From Elusimicrobiota bacterium (GTDB lineage: Bacteria; Elusimicrobiota; Elusimicrobia; JACQJN01): a DNA stretch of 21,681 nucleotides. Location: positions 1-21,681 of the forward strand of contig JACQJM010000139.1 of NCBI GenBank assembly GCA_016205045.1, read 5' to 3'. Under the pieces are notes generated by a model. The model was not told where the DNA came from. It made no database searches and worked only from the letters and a program-made list of their open reading frames with translations. The translations under genes were made by a program, and so were the position numbers. Positions 7,849 through 16,057 of the stretch are shown in pieces (the stretch's first letter is position 1; each line of letters begins with the position of its first letter).

Positions 7849-10817
7849 CCCTTAACTACTCCCATCGGCTTCATCCTGGCCACTTTCTGGCTGATCCCAG
7901 ACTGGTGACACACCTCCACCACCTCCGATACATCTTTATAAGCAAAGGGGGCCTCTTCCGCCAAGCCCTTATAAGAACTGGTGCGCACCTCAATCCCTTG
8001 CTTCTTGAGCTCTTCCTTCAACGCGTACCCGCTGGTTTGCTTGGAGGCCTGGGTTCGGCTCATCATGCGTCCCGCCCCATGCGCGGTGGTTCCAAATGTT
8101 TCCTTCATGGCCTGCTCTGTCCCCACCAGAACATAAGAGTAAGTTCCCATGGAGCCAGGAAGAAAAACCGGCTGGCCTACCGAGCGATAGGGTTCTGGCA
8201 CCTCAGGATGTCCCGCCGGAAAAGCCCGCGTGGCTCCCTTGCGATGCACACACACCCGCTTCTTCTTTCCCGCAACCTCGTGCTCTTCTATCTTACCAAT
8301 ATTGTGGCACACATCATAAACGACCCCCAGCCCTGTCTCGCGCGGACCCACTCCCATCACCTGCATGAAAGCATCCCTCACAAGTTGGGTGATCACCTGG
8401 CGATTGGCTCGGGCAAAGTTGGCCCCCGCACTCATAGCTGCCAAGTAGTCCTTCCCTTCCGGCGAACTGAGCGGAGCACAACACAACTGGCGATCGGGAA
8501 GGGAAATTTCGTATTTCTGAGAAGCCCTCTGCATCAGCTTCAAAAAATCCTCGCATATCTGGTACCCGCATCCCCGCGAACCCGTATGAATAAGCACCAC
8601 CACCTGCCCTTTAAAAAGCCCAAACACGTTGGCGGTTCGAAGATCATAAATCTCGTCCACCTCCTGCACCTCCAAAAAATGGTTCCCGCTCCCCAATGTC
8701 CCCAGTTGGTTCCGACCGCGCTCCACCGAGCGAGTGCTGGGCAACAAAGGATCGGCTCCTTCCAAAAAACCTCCATCCTCTATTGTCTCGGCGTCCTCCC
8801 GATTCCCGTACCCTTTTTCTATGGCCCAGGGAGCCCCCTTCTTAAACACCTGCTGCATCTCTAGCTTGCTTAAAGAAACCGGCCCTTCAGAGCCCACCCC
8901 GGAAGGGACGGCATGAAAAAGAGCGTCCATCAACTTGGAAATCTTCGGCCGAATCTCGTCCGCTTTCAGATCACTTCTTAAGAGTCGCACACCGCAGTTT
9001 GAGACCACGAAACCTTCCGCTATAAAGTTGTGGGATGGGTGATTAACAGTAAAGTCATACACCTCTCGATGGTACGGTACCGCTTCTTTTGAAACGACGG
9101 TGTCCCATACCATTCCCGAATTGCCAAGACCTCGACAGCGCATTTTTGAATATTCTTCGAAAGAAGGGAATGTGTTCCATACTCGTGGTTGAGTTTTGCG
9201 TCCCTCATAAATGCTTCTTTCTACAAAACGTATAGGAATACTGCCACCTAACACAGCCTTTATCTTTTTGGCTCCCCATCCCCAATTGGCGCGTAGAGTC
9301 ACGGCTTCCCGTGCGAATCTTTCCCTCTCAACGAGCTCTTGTTGTTTTTCCTTTAGATACTGAGTCGCTACATTCGCCAAATAAGCCTTCTGTCGATGGT
9401 ACTCGAAACCCACCCTAGAATAGAGGTTAATGAGATTTTCGGCATCTCCCGCTAGGATCAAGCGTACCCGCTGAGAAATCTTTCCGCCTACGCGGGTGTA
9501 GTGGTCGGGCACAGGTGAGATCTTTAGTGTCCGCACACCAAACTCAGTCAATAGTTTAGAAATCTCGTCCAGATAATTAACCGCGCTATCGATCAAATCC
9601 GATCGTTTGCTAACCGAGAGCGCGGGGCAGTAAAAATTTTGTCGAGAGAGGTTTTTAGGAGAGCTGAGCTCCGCACCAAAGTAGGCAGCAAGAAAAAGGC
9701 GCTTTTGCCAAAGCGGGGCCCTAAATATCCAGGCTGGAACTCGATACACCTGATCGGCTTTATTGCCGATCGGACAGCCTAAACAAGCCATTAGGGCTGC
9801 AAAAGAAGTTCCTCCTACTCGGCAGGAATCCTCCGTATGTTCAAATTGATATTCCTTGTAAAACGTCTTAATTTTGTGTTTTCGGATGCGCGAGTAAACT
9901 TTGGAAGGACAAAAAGAAGCTCGGTAAGCGTCCTGGCGAACTGCCTCTAAATTCTCTCTAGAACCAAAAAACCAAGCCATGCCATGCTTCGCCTGTTTGG
10001 AAAGAAAAAATAGAGTCCCATCTCCCATGAGATATCCCAGAAGTTTAATGAGATATGGAAGTTGAGGGGAATCGAACCGAAGTGGCAACAATCCCTTATC
10101 CCTGAGTTCTTTTGTCACCTGTCCGATTGCGCTTCCGCGACCGCCCTTGCCAAGGCTGGTCAAAAAGGTGATAACGTGCTCCTCGCTAACTAAAATATCA
10201 GAACAGGGATCCTCATAGGCTACTCCCTGAAAGGGATATAAGGCCAAAAGATCGCCAGAAGATATTTTGTCTAGCGGTTTCATCCCATCTTCAGTATAAA
10301 AAGGGTGGTCATGCGTGGCCGTTATTTGACGGCCAGTTTTGGTAACCAATCGATAGGCCTTACCATAGACGGGTTTTTTATAGAACTGGTTGATGGTCGC
10401 CGCCAAGAATTGGTGTGTAGAAAAGTCCACAATAGAAACCGGTTCGTTTTTCCACCCGTGCTCCCACTGTTCGATCGGCATCGTGTATCCCAGGCCATGT
10501 AGAACGCGGGAGCCTTCCGTAAGACAGGATATGTCATACCCGATCCCTCCGGGGGAGATCACCCCGTCGTTCAGATCCATCGCGCTCACGCCGCCCACGG
10601 GAAATCCGTAACCCCAATGCGCATCCGGCATCGCCAAAGAGTACCCCACAATGCCGGGAAGGGTGGCCACATTGGCCATCTGCTCTGCCACGCGCTCCCG
10701 CTCAATCTTTCCGAGCATTTTTTCGGAGGTGTACACCAACCCCGGGACGCGCATGGTTCCCGTGCGGGGCAGCTCCCAACGATATGCGTCAATTTTTTTA
10801 AAACGATACTCCGCCAT
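7845..10817 (-). CDS. rtcB: RNA-splicing ligase RtcB with in-frame intein
   Basis: RtcB joins RNA 2',3'-cyclic phosphate or 3'-phosphate ends to 5'-OH ends using GTP and Mn2+. The 990-residue precursor consists of a 97-residue N-extein, a 510-residue intein (98-607) and a 383-residue C-extein. The spliced product is 480 residues, the normal RtcB length. In mature numbering the Pyrococcus horikoshii active site is matched by Asp95, Cys98, His203 (LGSGNHF), His234 (LIHTGSRG), His328 (CHNIG) and the guanylylated His403 (HGAGRMMSR). RKGATRAF and PGSMGTYSYVL are also typical. The ATG start at 10817 gives a standard N-terminus. The stop overlaps the next gene (ATGA), and archease lies two genes upstream. 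Neither rtcA nor an RtcR-type regulator is nearby. With no tRNA-intron context visible, the role could be RNA repair. Confidence 0.95.
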   Translation of the reverse strand: MAEYRFKKIDAYRWELPRTGTMRVPGLVYTSEKMLGKIERERVAEQMANVATLPGIVGYSLAMPDAHWGYGFPVGGVSAMDLNDGVISPGGIGYDISCLTEGSRVLHGLGYTMPIEQWEHGWKNEPVSIVDFSTHQFLAATINQFYKKPVYGKAYRLVTKTGRQITATHDHPFYTEDGMKPLDKISSGDLLALYPFQGVAYEDPCSDILVSEEHVITFLTSLGKGGRGSAIGQVTKELRDKGLLPLRFDSPQLPYLIKLLGYLMGDGTLFFLSKQAKHGMAWFFGSRENLEAVRQDAYRASFCPSKVYSRIRKHKIKTFYKEYQFEHTEDSCRVGGTSFAALMACLGCPIGNKADQVYRVPAWIFRAPLWQKRLFLAAYFGAELSSPKNLSRQNFYCPALSVSKRSDLIDSAVNYLDEISKLLTEFGVRTLKISPVPDHYTRVGGKISQRVRLILAGDAENLINLYSRVGFEYHRQKAYLANVATQYLKEKQQELVERERFAREAVTLRANWGWGAKKIKAVLGGSIPIRFVERSIYEGRKTQPRVWNTFPSFEEYSKMRCRGLGNSGMVWDTVVSKEAVPYHREVYDFTVNHPSHNFIAEGFVVSNCGVRLLRSDLKADEIRPKISKLMDALFHAVPSGVGSEGPVSLSKLEMQQVFKKGAPWAIEKGYGNREDAETIEDGGFLEGADPLLPSTRSVERGRNQLGTLGSGNHFLEVQEVDEIYDLRTANVFGLFKGQVVVLIHTGSRGCGYQICEDFLKLMQRASQKYEISLPDRQLCCAPLSSPEGKDYLAAMSAGANFARANRQVITQLVRDAFMQVMGVGPRETGLGVVYDVCHNIGKIEEHEVAGKKKRVCVHRKGATRAFPAGHPEVPEPYRSVGQPVFLPGSMGTYSYVLVGTEQAMKETFGTTAHGAGRMMSRTQASKQTSGYALKEELKKQGIEVRTSSYKGLAEEAPFAYKDVSEVVEVCHQSGISQKVARMKPMGVVKG
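8997..10526 (-). mobile_element. LAGLIDADG intein inserted before RtcB Cys98
   Basis: Precursor residues 98-607 interrupt RtcB between GYDIS and CGVRLLRS. The first residue is Cys in CLTEGSRVLH (block A). Block B is ATHDHPF with Thr168 and His171. Two dodecapeptide motifs follow: LLGYLMGDG (259-267) and a weaker LAAYFGAEL (376-384). A GWGAKKIKAVLGG helix-turn-helix-like stretch (about 513-537) comes next. Block F is VYDFTV to HNF (586-598) with Asp588 and His596, and block G ends GFVVSN (602-607) before Cys608. The penultimate residue is Ser rather than His. The DNA looks AT-richer than the exteins (20 of 60 G+C at 9841-9900 against 37 of 60 at 8041-8100). The domain is expected to self-splice, and the endonuclease would cut intein-free rtcB alleles if active. 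Confidence 0.95.
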
Positions 10818-10887
10818 AAATAGAACTTCTGCTCTATTCTAGATTATATAAAGAAAGGTCAATCGCGGGGCTGGAGGAAGGTTAAAT

Positions 10888-11946
10888 CTATTTCTCGTTG
10901 GGCAGGACTTCAACCTCGAGAATGCCGTCCATGCGGAACGTCAGCTCCATGCTGGCGCCGTTGATCTTAGCCTTAAAAAATCCTTTGAGGAGATCGTCAT
11001 TTTTGAATGTCGTGTCGGTGGGCAAAACAATATGATTTCTGACTTCTCCCTTCTGGTTCACATACAAAATCCGCAGCATCCGCTTCGTGCGCAGCGCTTC
11101 CACAAGCGCTTTGGCGACCAACACCTCAAACCCCTTGTCTGATTCTTGGATCACCTGGCCCGTGGCCACCAAAGGCTTTTTCTGCTGCCGCATCGCCCAG
11201 ATGGAGGGCCATTTCTGAATAAGGTTAACCCGATCGGCGTAAAACTCTTTAAGCCATATCCATCCAGCGGAACGAGGATCCGTCAACTGCCGCGCATGCA
11301 TGTACGCCTTCACCAAAACGGCGTCGTTCCCCTCTACGTGGACCTGCGTGGGGTTGAATGTCGGTTCATAAATACCGTGATCCATCATGGTGCCGACAAG
11401 TTTCCTCACCGCCCGCATGCGTTGTTCCGTGAACTCCCTCAGTTTTATGAGATTTCCCATGGATGCGCCGTCCGGCTGCTCCATCACCGCATACAGGATT
11501 CCGTCCTGAGTGTACCCGCTATCCACCACCCTGGGCGCGATGCCCAGCTCGGCCCATGCTCTTAAGTGCTCCAGCTCTCGCTCTCCTAGCATGGTCACAA
11601 ACTTGATTTGGGTCTGCTGGTAGCGGGGGCCGTAATAAATTTTTACCACTTTTCCCGGGAGTTCCGGCGGATTTAAAACGATGGCTTTGGAGTCGCTCAG
11701 TTTCGTGGAAACAGGGCAGCGCATTTTTCCCACGGTAGCCTCCCTTTCTGCGGGATTAAATTGAAGAGTAAGCACCTTTCCTCCGGAGATAGCTGCGGGA
11801 ATAACAATTTTCTGGATGCCCCATGGGGTGGGCGGAGGCGCCGCTGACCGTCCCGCGGCCCAGCTTAGCTGGGCCAAGAGCATCCACGATAAAGCTCCCG
11901 AGCAAAAACGAATGATCTTTTTCAGCACTTTATCTATTTTCTTCAT
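10888..11946 (-). CDS. exported protein with degenerate kinase-like domain
   Basis: A 352-residue protein with an N-terminal hydrophobic segment (about 14-31, likely signal peptide, AWAAG-type cleavage region) and a Pro-rich linker. Residues about 98-215 resemble a protein-kinase-like fold: KVVKIYY (99-105) would hold the beta-3 lysine Lys102, GERELEHLRAWAELGIAP (121-138) an alpha-C helix, and LYAVMEQPDG (151-160) a hinge. HGIYEPTFNPTQVHV (190-204) resembles a catalytic loop in which the catalytic Asp is gone, and VKAYM (212-216) stands where DFG would be. This reading is from motif spacing only. The C-terminal part (about 270-352) is a separate alpha/beta region. It lies between archease and rtcB, 127 bp after the former and 70 bp before the latter. 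No Shine-Dalgarno is seen, and a TATATA stretch upstream may be its -10. Confidence 0.6.
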   Translation of the reverse strand: MKKIDKVLKKIIRFCSGALSWMLLAQLSWAAGRSAAPPPTPWGIQKIVIPAAISGGKVLTLQFNPAEREATVGKMRCPVSTKLSDSKAIVLNPPELPGKVVKIYYGPRYQQTQIKFVTMLGERELEHLRAWAELGIAPRVVDSGYTQDGILYAVMEQPDGASMGNLIKLREFTEQRMRAVRKLVGTMMDHGIYEPTFNPTQVHVEGNDAVLVKAYMHARQLTDPRSAGWIWLKEFYADRVNLIQKWPSIWAMRQQKKPLVATGQVIQESDKGFEVLVAKALVEALRTKRMLRILYVNQKGEVRNHIVLPTDTTFKNDDLLKGFFKAKINGASMELTFRMDGILEVEVLPNEK

Positions 11947-12073
11947 TCAGGTGTAGAATCCTATATATTTTAAAGAATTTCTGATGTTCTTCTGATGAGT
12001 CCTCTGGGGCAGGAAAGGGTCAACAAATGACCTACAAAAAGATGGGTCTTTCGGCTAAAATGATGAGACAATC

Positions 12074-12490
12074 TCAAACATCAAAAATAATGCGGGCCTT
12101 CAAACGATTCCCTTCGCGCTCGATCTTGAGCCCATGGTAGGTCGCGGCTTTTACTTCTCGGGCCAGTCGGCCCGGGGGAATTTTACCCCCCGACAACTCC
12201 GCTTTAAGGGTTTGCGGCGTGGCGGCCACGACCGTGATCTGCGAGGGAATCCACCGCTGGGCGGAGACAAGATAAACAATCTCGTTGAGCCAAGAGACCA
12301 AAAGGGCTTCGGGGTCTCCGGAGCGAAGCAGTGCCGCTTTACGCTCTCTAGGGGGAACCGAAATATTCCCGTAAATTTCCAGAAGCCCCAACCCGGCGTT
12401 CTGAAAAAACTCCTCCATATCCTTTCCCCATATCTCCAGGCCAATTTCCGCCGTGTGCGGCAACACCTTGAAACCAACCGGTTTAGCCAT
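12074..12490 (-). CDS. archease (RtcB cofactor)
   Basis: Archease accelerates RtcB guanylylation and gives multiple turnover. The product from ATG 12490 is 138 residues, the family's usual size, and begins MAKPVGFKVLPHTAEIGLEIWG. The metal-site region has HTAE in place of the more common HTAD. Other hallmarks are EEFFQNAGLGLLEI (near 26-39), LLVSWLNEIVYL (near 63-74) and AREVKAATYHGLKIE (near 109-123). The frame stays open to a TTG at 12508, but that start would overlap the divergent gene and add residues not typical of the family, so ATG 12490 is preferred. Presence two genes upstream of rtcB strongly supports a functional pair. No good Shine-Dalgarno is visible. Confidence 0.9.
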   Translation of the reverse strand: MAKPVGFKVLPHTAEIGLEIWGKDMEEFFQNAGLGLLEIYGNISVPPRERKAALLRSGDPEALLVSWLNEIVYLVSAQRWIPSQITVVAATPQTLKAELSGGKIPPGRLAREVKAATYHGLKIEREGNRLKARIIFDV

Positions 12491-12496
12491 TATACT
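12491..12496 (+). promoter_or_regulatory. possible -10 for the divergent peptidase gene
   Basis: TATACT lies 11 nt before ATG 12508 with no Shine-Dalgarno between, matching the pattern seen before parA and asd. The reverse complement of the overlapping bases 12489-12496 reads AGTATAAT, a -10-like element on the minus strand that touches the archease ATG. The 17-bp gap between the two divergent ATGs therefore may hold promoters for both directions. Confidence 0.35.
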
Positions 12497-12507
12497 TAGC
12501 TTGGTCA

Positions 12508-13578
12508 ATGCCCCTTATGCTTCTTTCTTCTCTGAATTCTTTTGTTCCTCTTTTCTGTCTTATCAACTTAGCGTTGCCCTCTCTTGCCGCAGAGCTTCTC
12601 CCTGCTGAAACTCGCATGCAGACGGCCCTGGCACAAGGAGATTATTTCCGAGTTGTGGAGTGGTACAAAGATGCCGCCATTCATTCTGAGCCCACTCCTG
12701 TCATGCGAATGGCCGTGGGGTATGCCTGGCTCAAGCTCAATCACCCCGAAGCTGCAAAAACCGCGTTGGGCCTCCTGGTTCCGCAAACCACCCCCACTTT
12801 GCCGGGAATTCCATCTCTAGAACAGATGCTCTCCCAGATTCAGGCCATAGATCAACTTCTTCCCCCGCTCTACCCCTTACAGGGTCTTCCCCGTATCCAG
12901 GTGCGAACCCAGGGGGAAACTCCTTGGGAAAATTTTATTTTACAGAGGTTGCCTGACTTTCCCTTGAGCGCTTGGCGCGTTCTTCGAAAAGATCCTCCCC
13001 CTGTTCAGTTGGTTCTCATTCCGGATCGAGCCGGGTTCAATGCCCTGCACCGGCTTTTTCTGGAAGCAGAACCCAAGCCCAACTGGAAAGATGGGACCGG
13101 GAGCAACCATTTAGTTCTTCTCTGCGGTGAAAATCAAAACGGAGAATCCTCCAGCATCACCCCGGCCAACGCTCTGCATGAATACGGCCATGCCATTCTC
13201 CACACTGCGTTTGGAGACCACTATTCGGAAATTATTCCCCCCTGGATGGACGAAGGCTTGGCAGGGCTCATGGGAAGCGATCTAGATCCCGCGTTATTAT
13301 CTGAAGCGCAAAAAACTGTTGCGGCGGCTCCCTCGCCTGATTTCTTCCCCGAAGCACTGTCTTCCGGGCTTTTCTATGAAGCACAGCCCGACTGGAACTA
13401 CAGGATCAGTCTTTTGATGGTGGCGGAGCTGCGTCGCAAGAAGGGTCCCGAGGTATTCCGCAAAATCTTGGAGCAAACAAAAAAATCCGGCAATTTCAGG
13501 CAGGGGTTTCAGCAATCCACGGAAATGGCCCCGGAAGAGTTATACCGTCTTACTCTTCAACGCCGTTCTCCGCAATAG
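12508..13578 (+). CDS. exported HExxH zinc peptidase-like protein
   Basis: A 356-residue protein with a signal peptide (hydrophobic residues about 9-27, cleavage near LAA-EL). A helical, TPR-like segment follows (about 34-90). The peptidase-like domain carries LHEYGHAIL, in which His224, Glu225 and His228 form HExxH, and WMDEGLAGL (246-254), in which Glu249 would be the third zinc ligand. This is the peptidase MA-like gluzincin layout, and the length is compatible. Likely location is the periplasm or outer surface; substrate unknown. A second in-frame ATG at 12517 is possible. It is divergent from archease and its last 29 bp overlap the 3' end of gyrA on the other strand. Confidence 0.75.
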   Translation: MPLMLLSSLNSFVPLFCLINLALPSLAAELLPAETRMQTALAQGDYFRVVEWYKDAAIHSEPTPVMRMAVGYAWLKLNHPEAAKTALGLLVPQTTPTLPGIPSLEQMLSQIQAIDQLLPPLYPLQGLPRIQVRTQGETPWENFILQRLPDFPLSAWRVLRKDPPPVQLVLIPDRAGFNALHRLFLEAEPKPNWKDGTGSNHLVLLCGENQNGESSSITPANALHEYGHAILHTAFGDHYSEIIPPWMDEGLAGLMGSDLDPALLSEAQKTVAAAPSPDFFPEALSSGLFYEAQPDWNYRISLLMVAELRRKKGPEVFRKILEQTKKSGNFRQGFQQSTEMAPEELYRLTLQRRSPQ

Positions 13579-16039
13579 GCGCTACGCGGGCGACCTTATC
13601 TCCAGCATCCAGACGCACCAACCGAACCCCCTGTGTGTTACGCGAAATTACTTTAATGTCGGCAGCATGAATGCGGATAGTTTTTCCCTGTTCGGTCATG
13701 ATCATCAGGTCTTCTTTCTCCGTAACCAATTTGATCCCCACGACCGCCCCATTGCGTTCGGTCGCTTTGATGGTGATGACCCCGCGGCCCGCCCGGCTTT
13801 GATCTCGGTACTCCGTCAGGTCGGTGCGTTTGCCATACCCATTTTCACACACGGTGAGCAAGGTGGTCTTTGCGGAGGGGGGGGCCACTTCCATCCCCAC
13901 GACCTCATCCCCTTTGCCCAAAGATATCCCGCGGACCCCGGTGGAGACTCTGCCCATGGGGCGTGCATCCGATTCGGGGAACCGAATGGACATCCCCTGT
14001 TTGGTGCCGATAAGAATCTCATGTTTTCCTGCGGTCAACTGCACATCCACCAACACATCCCCTTCGCGGAGGTTGATGGCTCCAATGCCCGTCTTACGAA
14101 TATTGGCATAATCCGCCAACGGAGTTTTCTTGATGGTCCCCGCCCGGGTGGACATGACCAAAAAGTATTCCTTGCCTTTTTCTTCCTCAAAGGTACGGAT
14201 GGCCACAGCCGAGGTGATCTTTTCTTCCGTTCCCGAAAGAGGAACCAAGTTAACCACCGCCTTACCGCGCGCCTGACGGCCCGCTTCCGGAATTTCATAC
14301 GCCTTCAAGGCGTACACTCTCCCTCGGTTGGTGAACAGAAGCAGGGTGGCATGACTGGAGGTGATAAACAGATGCTCAATGAAATCTTCTTCTTTGATAT
14401 CGGCCCCAGTGACTCCTTTGCCTCCGCGCCCCTGAGCTCGATAGGTGTCCAACCGCAACCGCTTCACATACCCCCCGTGAGACAAGGACACCACCACGTC
14501 TTCTTCGGTGATCAGATCTTCCATAGAGAGCTCTGCAGCTTCCCCCATGATCTGCGAGCGCCGCGGCTCAGCATATCGGGTCTTGAGTTCTTCCAGCTCT
14601 TTGATGATGATGGCCATCACTTTTTTGGCGTCTCCCAATATCTCTTTGTATTCGCCGATAGCCTTGAGCAGTCCCTTGTACTCCTCTTCAACCGTGTCTG
14701 CTTCTAAGCGAGTCAACTGGTGCAGCCGCATATCCAAAATAGCCTGAGCTTGAATTTTGGTCAGTTCAAACTCGTCGATCAATTTAAAGCGAGCCTGTTC
14801 GGCATCTTTGGATTGCCGGATGATCTTGATGACGCGATCGAGGTGTTTGATGGCGATGCGGAATCCTTCCAGGATGTGCGCTCTCTCTTGGGCCTTTTTG
14901 AGTTCATACTCCGTGCGCCGCGTCACCACGATCCTGCGATGGCGCAGGTACTGTCCCAGGATTTCGCGCACCGGCAGCACGCGCGGCCTTCCATCTACCA
15001 GCGCCAAGTTAATGACGCCAAAAGAAATTTCCATTTGCGTGTGCTTGAAGAGCTGGTTCAGCACCACCTGGGCATTGCCTTCCCGCTTGACCTCGATGAC
15101 CACGCGCATCCCATTACGGTCAGACTCATCCCGGATGTCCGAGATATCCATGATCTTTTTGTCGCGAGCCAAGTCGGCGATGGTCTCGACCAGCTGCGCC
15201 TTGTTGACCTGATAAGGGAGCTCCGAGATAATGACGGCCTGCCGGCTTCCCCGGATTTCTTCAATATCCGTCTTGGCTTGGATGCGCACCGACCCTCTGC
15301 CGGTCTCAAAATAATCCTTGATGCCGGAGCGCCCTCGTAGGATGCCTCCCGTGGGAAAATCGGGGCCTTTTAAAACTTTAAGAAGTTCTTTTGTTTCCAG
15401 TGCTGGATCGCGGGCGATAGAAATGGCCGCATCACACACCTCTCCTAAGTTGTGGGGAGCCATATTGGTGGCCATGCCTACCGCAATGCCGGAGGAGCCA
15501 TTGATGAGGAGGTTGGGCAGCTTGGCCGGAAGCACCGTGGGTTCGACCCCCGAGTTGTCATAGGTCGGGACAAAAGAGACGGTTTCTTTGTCGATGTCCG
15601 CCAAAAGTTCGTCCGCGATGCCTTCCAGGCGCGCTTCCGTATAGCGGTAGGCCGCGGGAGGGTCGCCATCAATGGAACCAAAGTTCCCCTGCCCGTCCAC
15701 CAGGGGATGCCGCAAGGAGAAACTCTGCACCATGCGCACTAAGGAGTCGTAAACGGCCATGTCCCCATGCGGATGATATTTACCCAAAACTTCTCCCACA
15801 ATCTTGGCGCATTTTTTGTAGGCTCGATTGTGCTTGAGTCCCATCTCCTCCATGGTGTAGAGGATGCGGCGGTGCACGGGCTTGAGCCCGTCCCTCACAT
15901 CGGGCAGAGCGCGACCCACAATGACGCTCATGGCGTAATCGATGTAAGAAGATTTCATCTCTTCCCCAATATCTCGGGGAAGAATGTTGCCTATGGGTTC
16001 TTCGGGTTTGTCTTTGGTTGCAGTATTATCCTTGGTCAT
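13550..16039 (-). CDS. gyrA: DNA gyrase subunit A
   Basis: GyrA cuts and rejoins DNA in the A2B2 gyrase that introduces negative supercoils. The 829-residue product has the winged-helix/tower breakage domain (about 20-510) with catalytic Tyr133 in AAYRYTEARL. The C-terminal beta-pinwheel (about 515-820) contains a GyrA box, QGRGGKG (536-542), which supports gyrase over topoisomerase IV. In the quinolone-resistance region HPHGDMAVYDS, Met94 stands at the position of E. coli Ser83, while Asp98 (E. coli Asp87) is kept. A GAGGA lies 9 nt before the ATG, and gyrB ends 18 nt upstream, so gyrB-gyrA is an operon. The 3' end overlaps the convergent peptidase gene by 29 bp. Confidence 0.97.
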   Translation of the reverse strand: MTKDNTATKDKPEEPIGNILPRDIGEEMKSSYIDYAMSVIVGRALPDVRDGLKPVHRRILYTMEEMGLKHNRAYKKCAKIVGEVLGKYHPHGDMAVYDSLVRMVQSFSLRHPLVDGQGNFGSIDGDPPAAYRYTEARLEGIADELLADIDKETVSFVPTYDNSGVEPTVLPAKLPNLLINGSSGIAVGMATNMAPHNLGEVCDAAISIARDPALETKELLKVLKGPDFPTGGILRGRSGIKDYFETGRGSVRIQAKTDIEEIRGSRQAVIISELPYQVNKAQLVETIADLARDKKIMDISDIRDESDRNGMRVVIEVKREGNAQVVLNQLFKHTQMEISFGVINLALVDGRPRVLPVREILGQYLRHRRIVVTRRTEYELKKAQERAHILEGFRIAIKHLDRVIKIIRQSKDAEQARFKLIDEFELTKIQAQAILDMRLHQLTRLEADTVEEEYKGLLKAIGEYKEILGDAKKVMAIIIKELEELKTRYAEPRRSQIMGEAAELSMEDLITEEDVVVSLSHGGYVKRLRLDTYRAQGRGGKGVTGADIKEEDFIEHLFITSSHATLLLFTNRGRVYALKAYEIPEAGRQARGKAVVNLVPLSGTEEKITSAVAIRTFEEEKGKEYFLVMSTRAGTIKKTPLADYANIRKTGIGAINLREGDVLVDVQLTAGKHEILIGTKQGMSIRFPESDARPMGRVSTGVRGISLGKGDEVVGMEVAPPSAKTTLLTVCENGYGKRTDLTEYRDQSRAGRGVITIKATERNGAVVGIKLVTEKEDLMIMTEQGKTIRIHAADIKVISRNTQGVRLVRLDAGDKVARVAPIAENGVEE

Positions 16040-16057
16040 TAATTTTTTCCTCGCCCA

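Noticed and set aside
7905..8864. 319-codon open frame on the plus strand
   Set aside because: Antisense to the rtcB C-extein, which is certain; no protein family visible.
12018..12032. Inverted repeat GGTCA-ACAAA-TGACC in the archease to pseudokinase gap
   Set aside because: Five-bp arms are expected by chance; the rest of this 127-bp gap shows no motif beyond a TATATA stretch.
12064..12076. Small hairpin TGAGA-TTG-TCTCA at the archease stop as terminator
   Set aside because: Only a 5-bp AT-containing stem and no clear U-run.
13667..14707. 346-codon open frame on the plus strand
   Set aside because: Lies fully antisense to gyrA; composition is a mirror of the gyrase codons and it has no recognisable domain.
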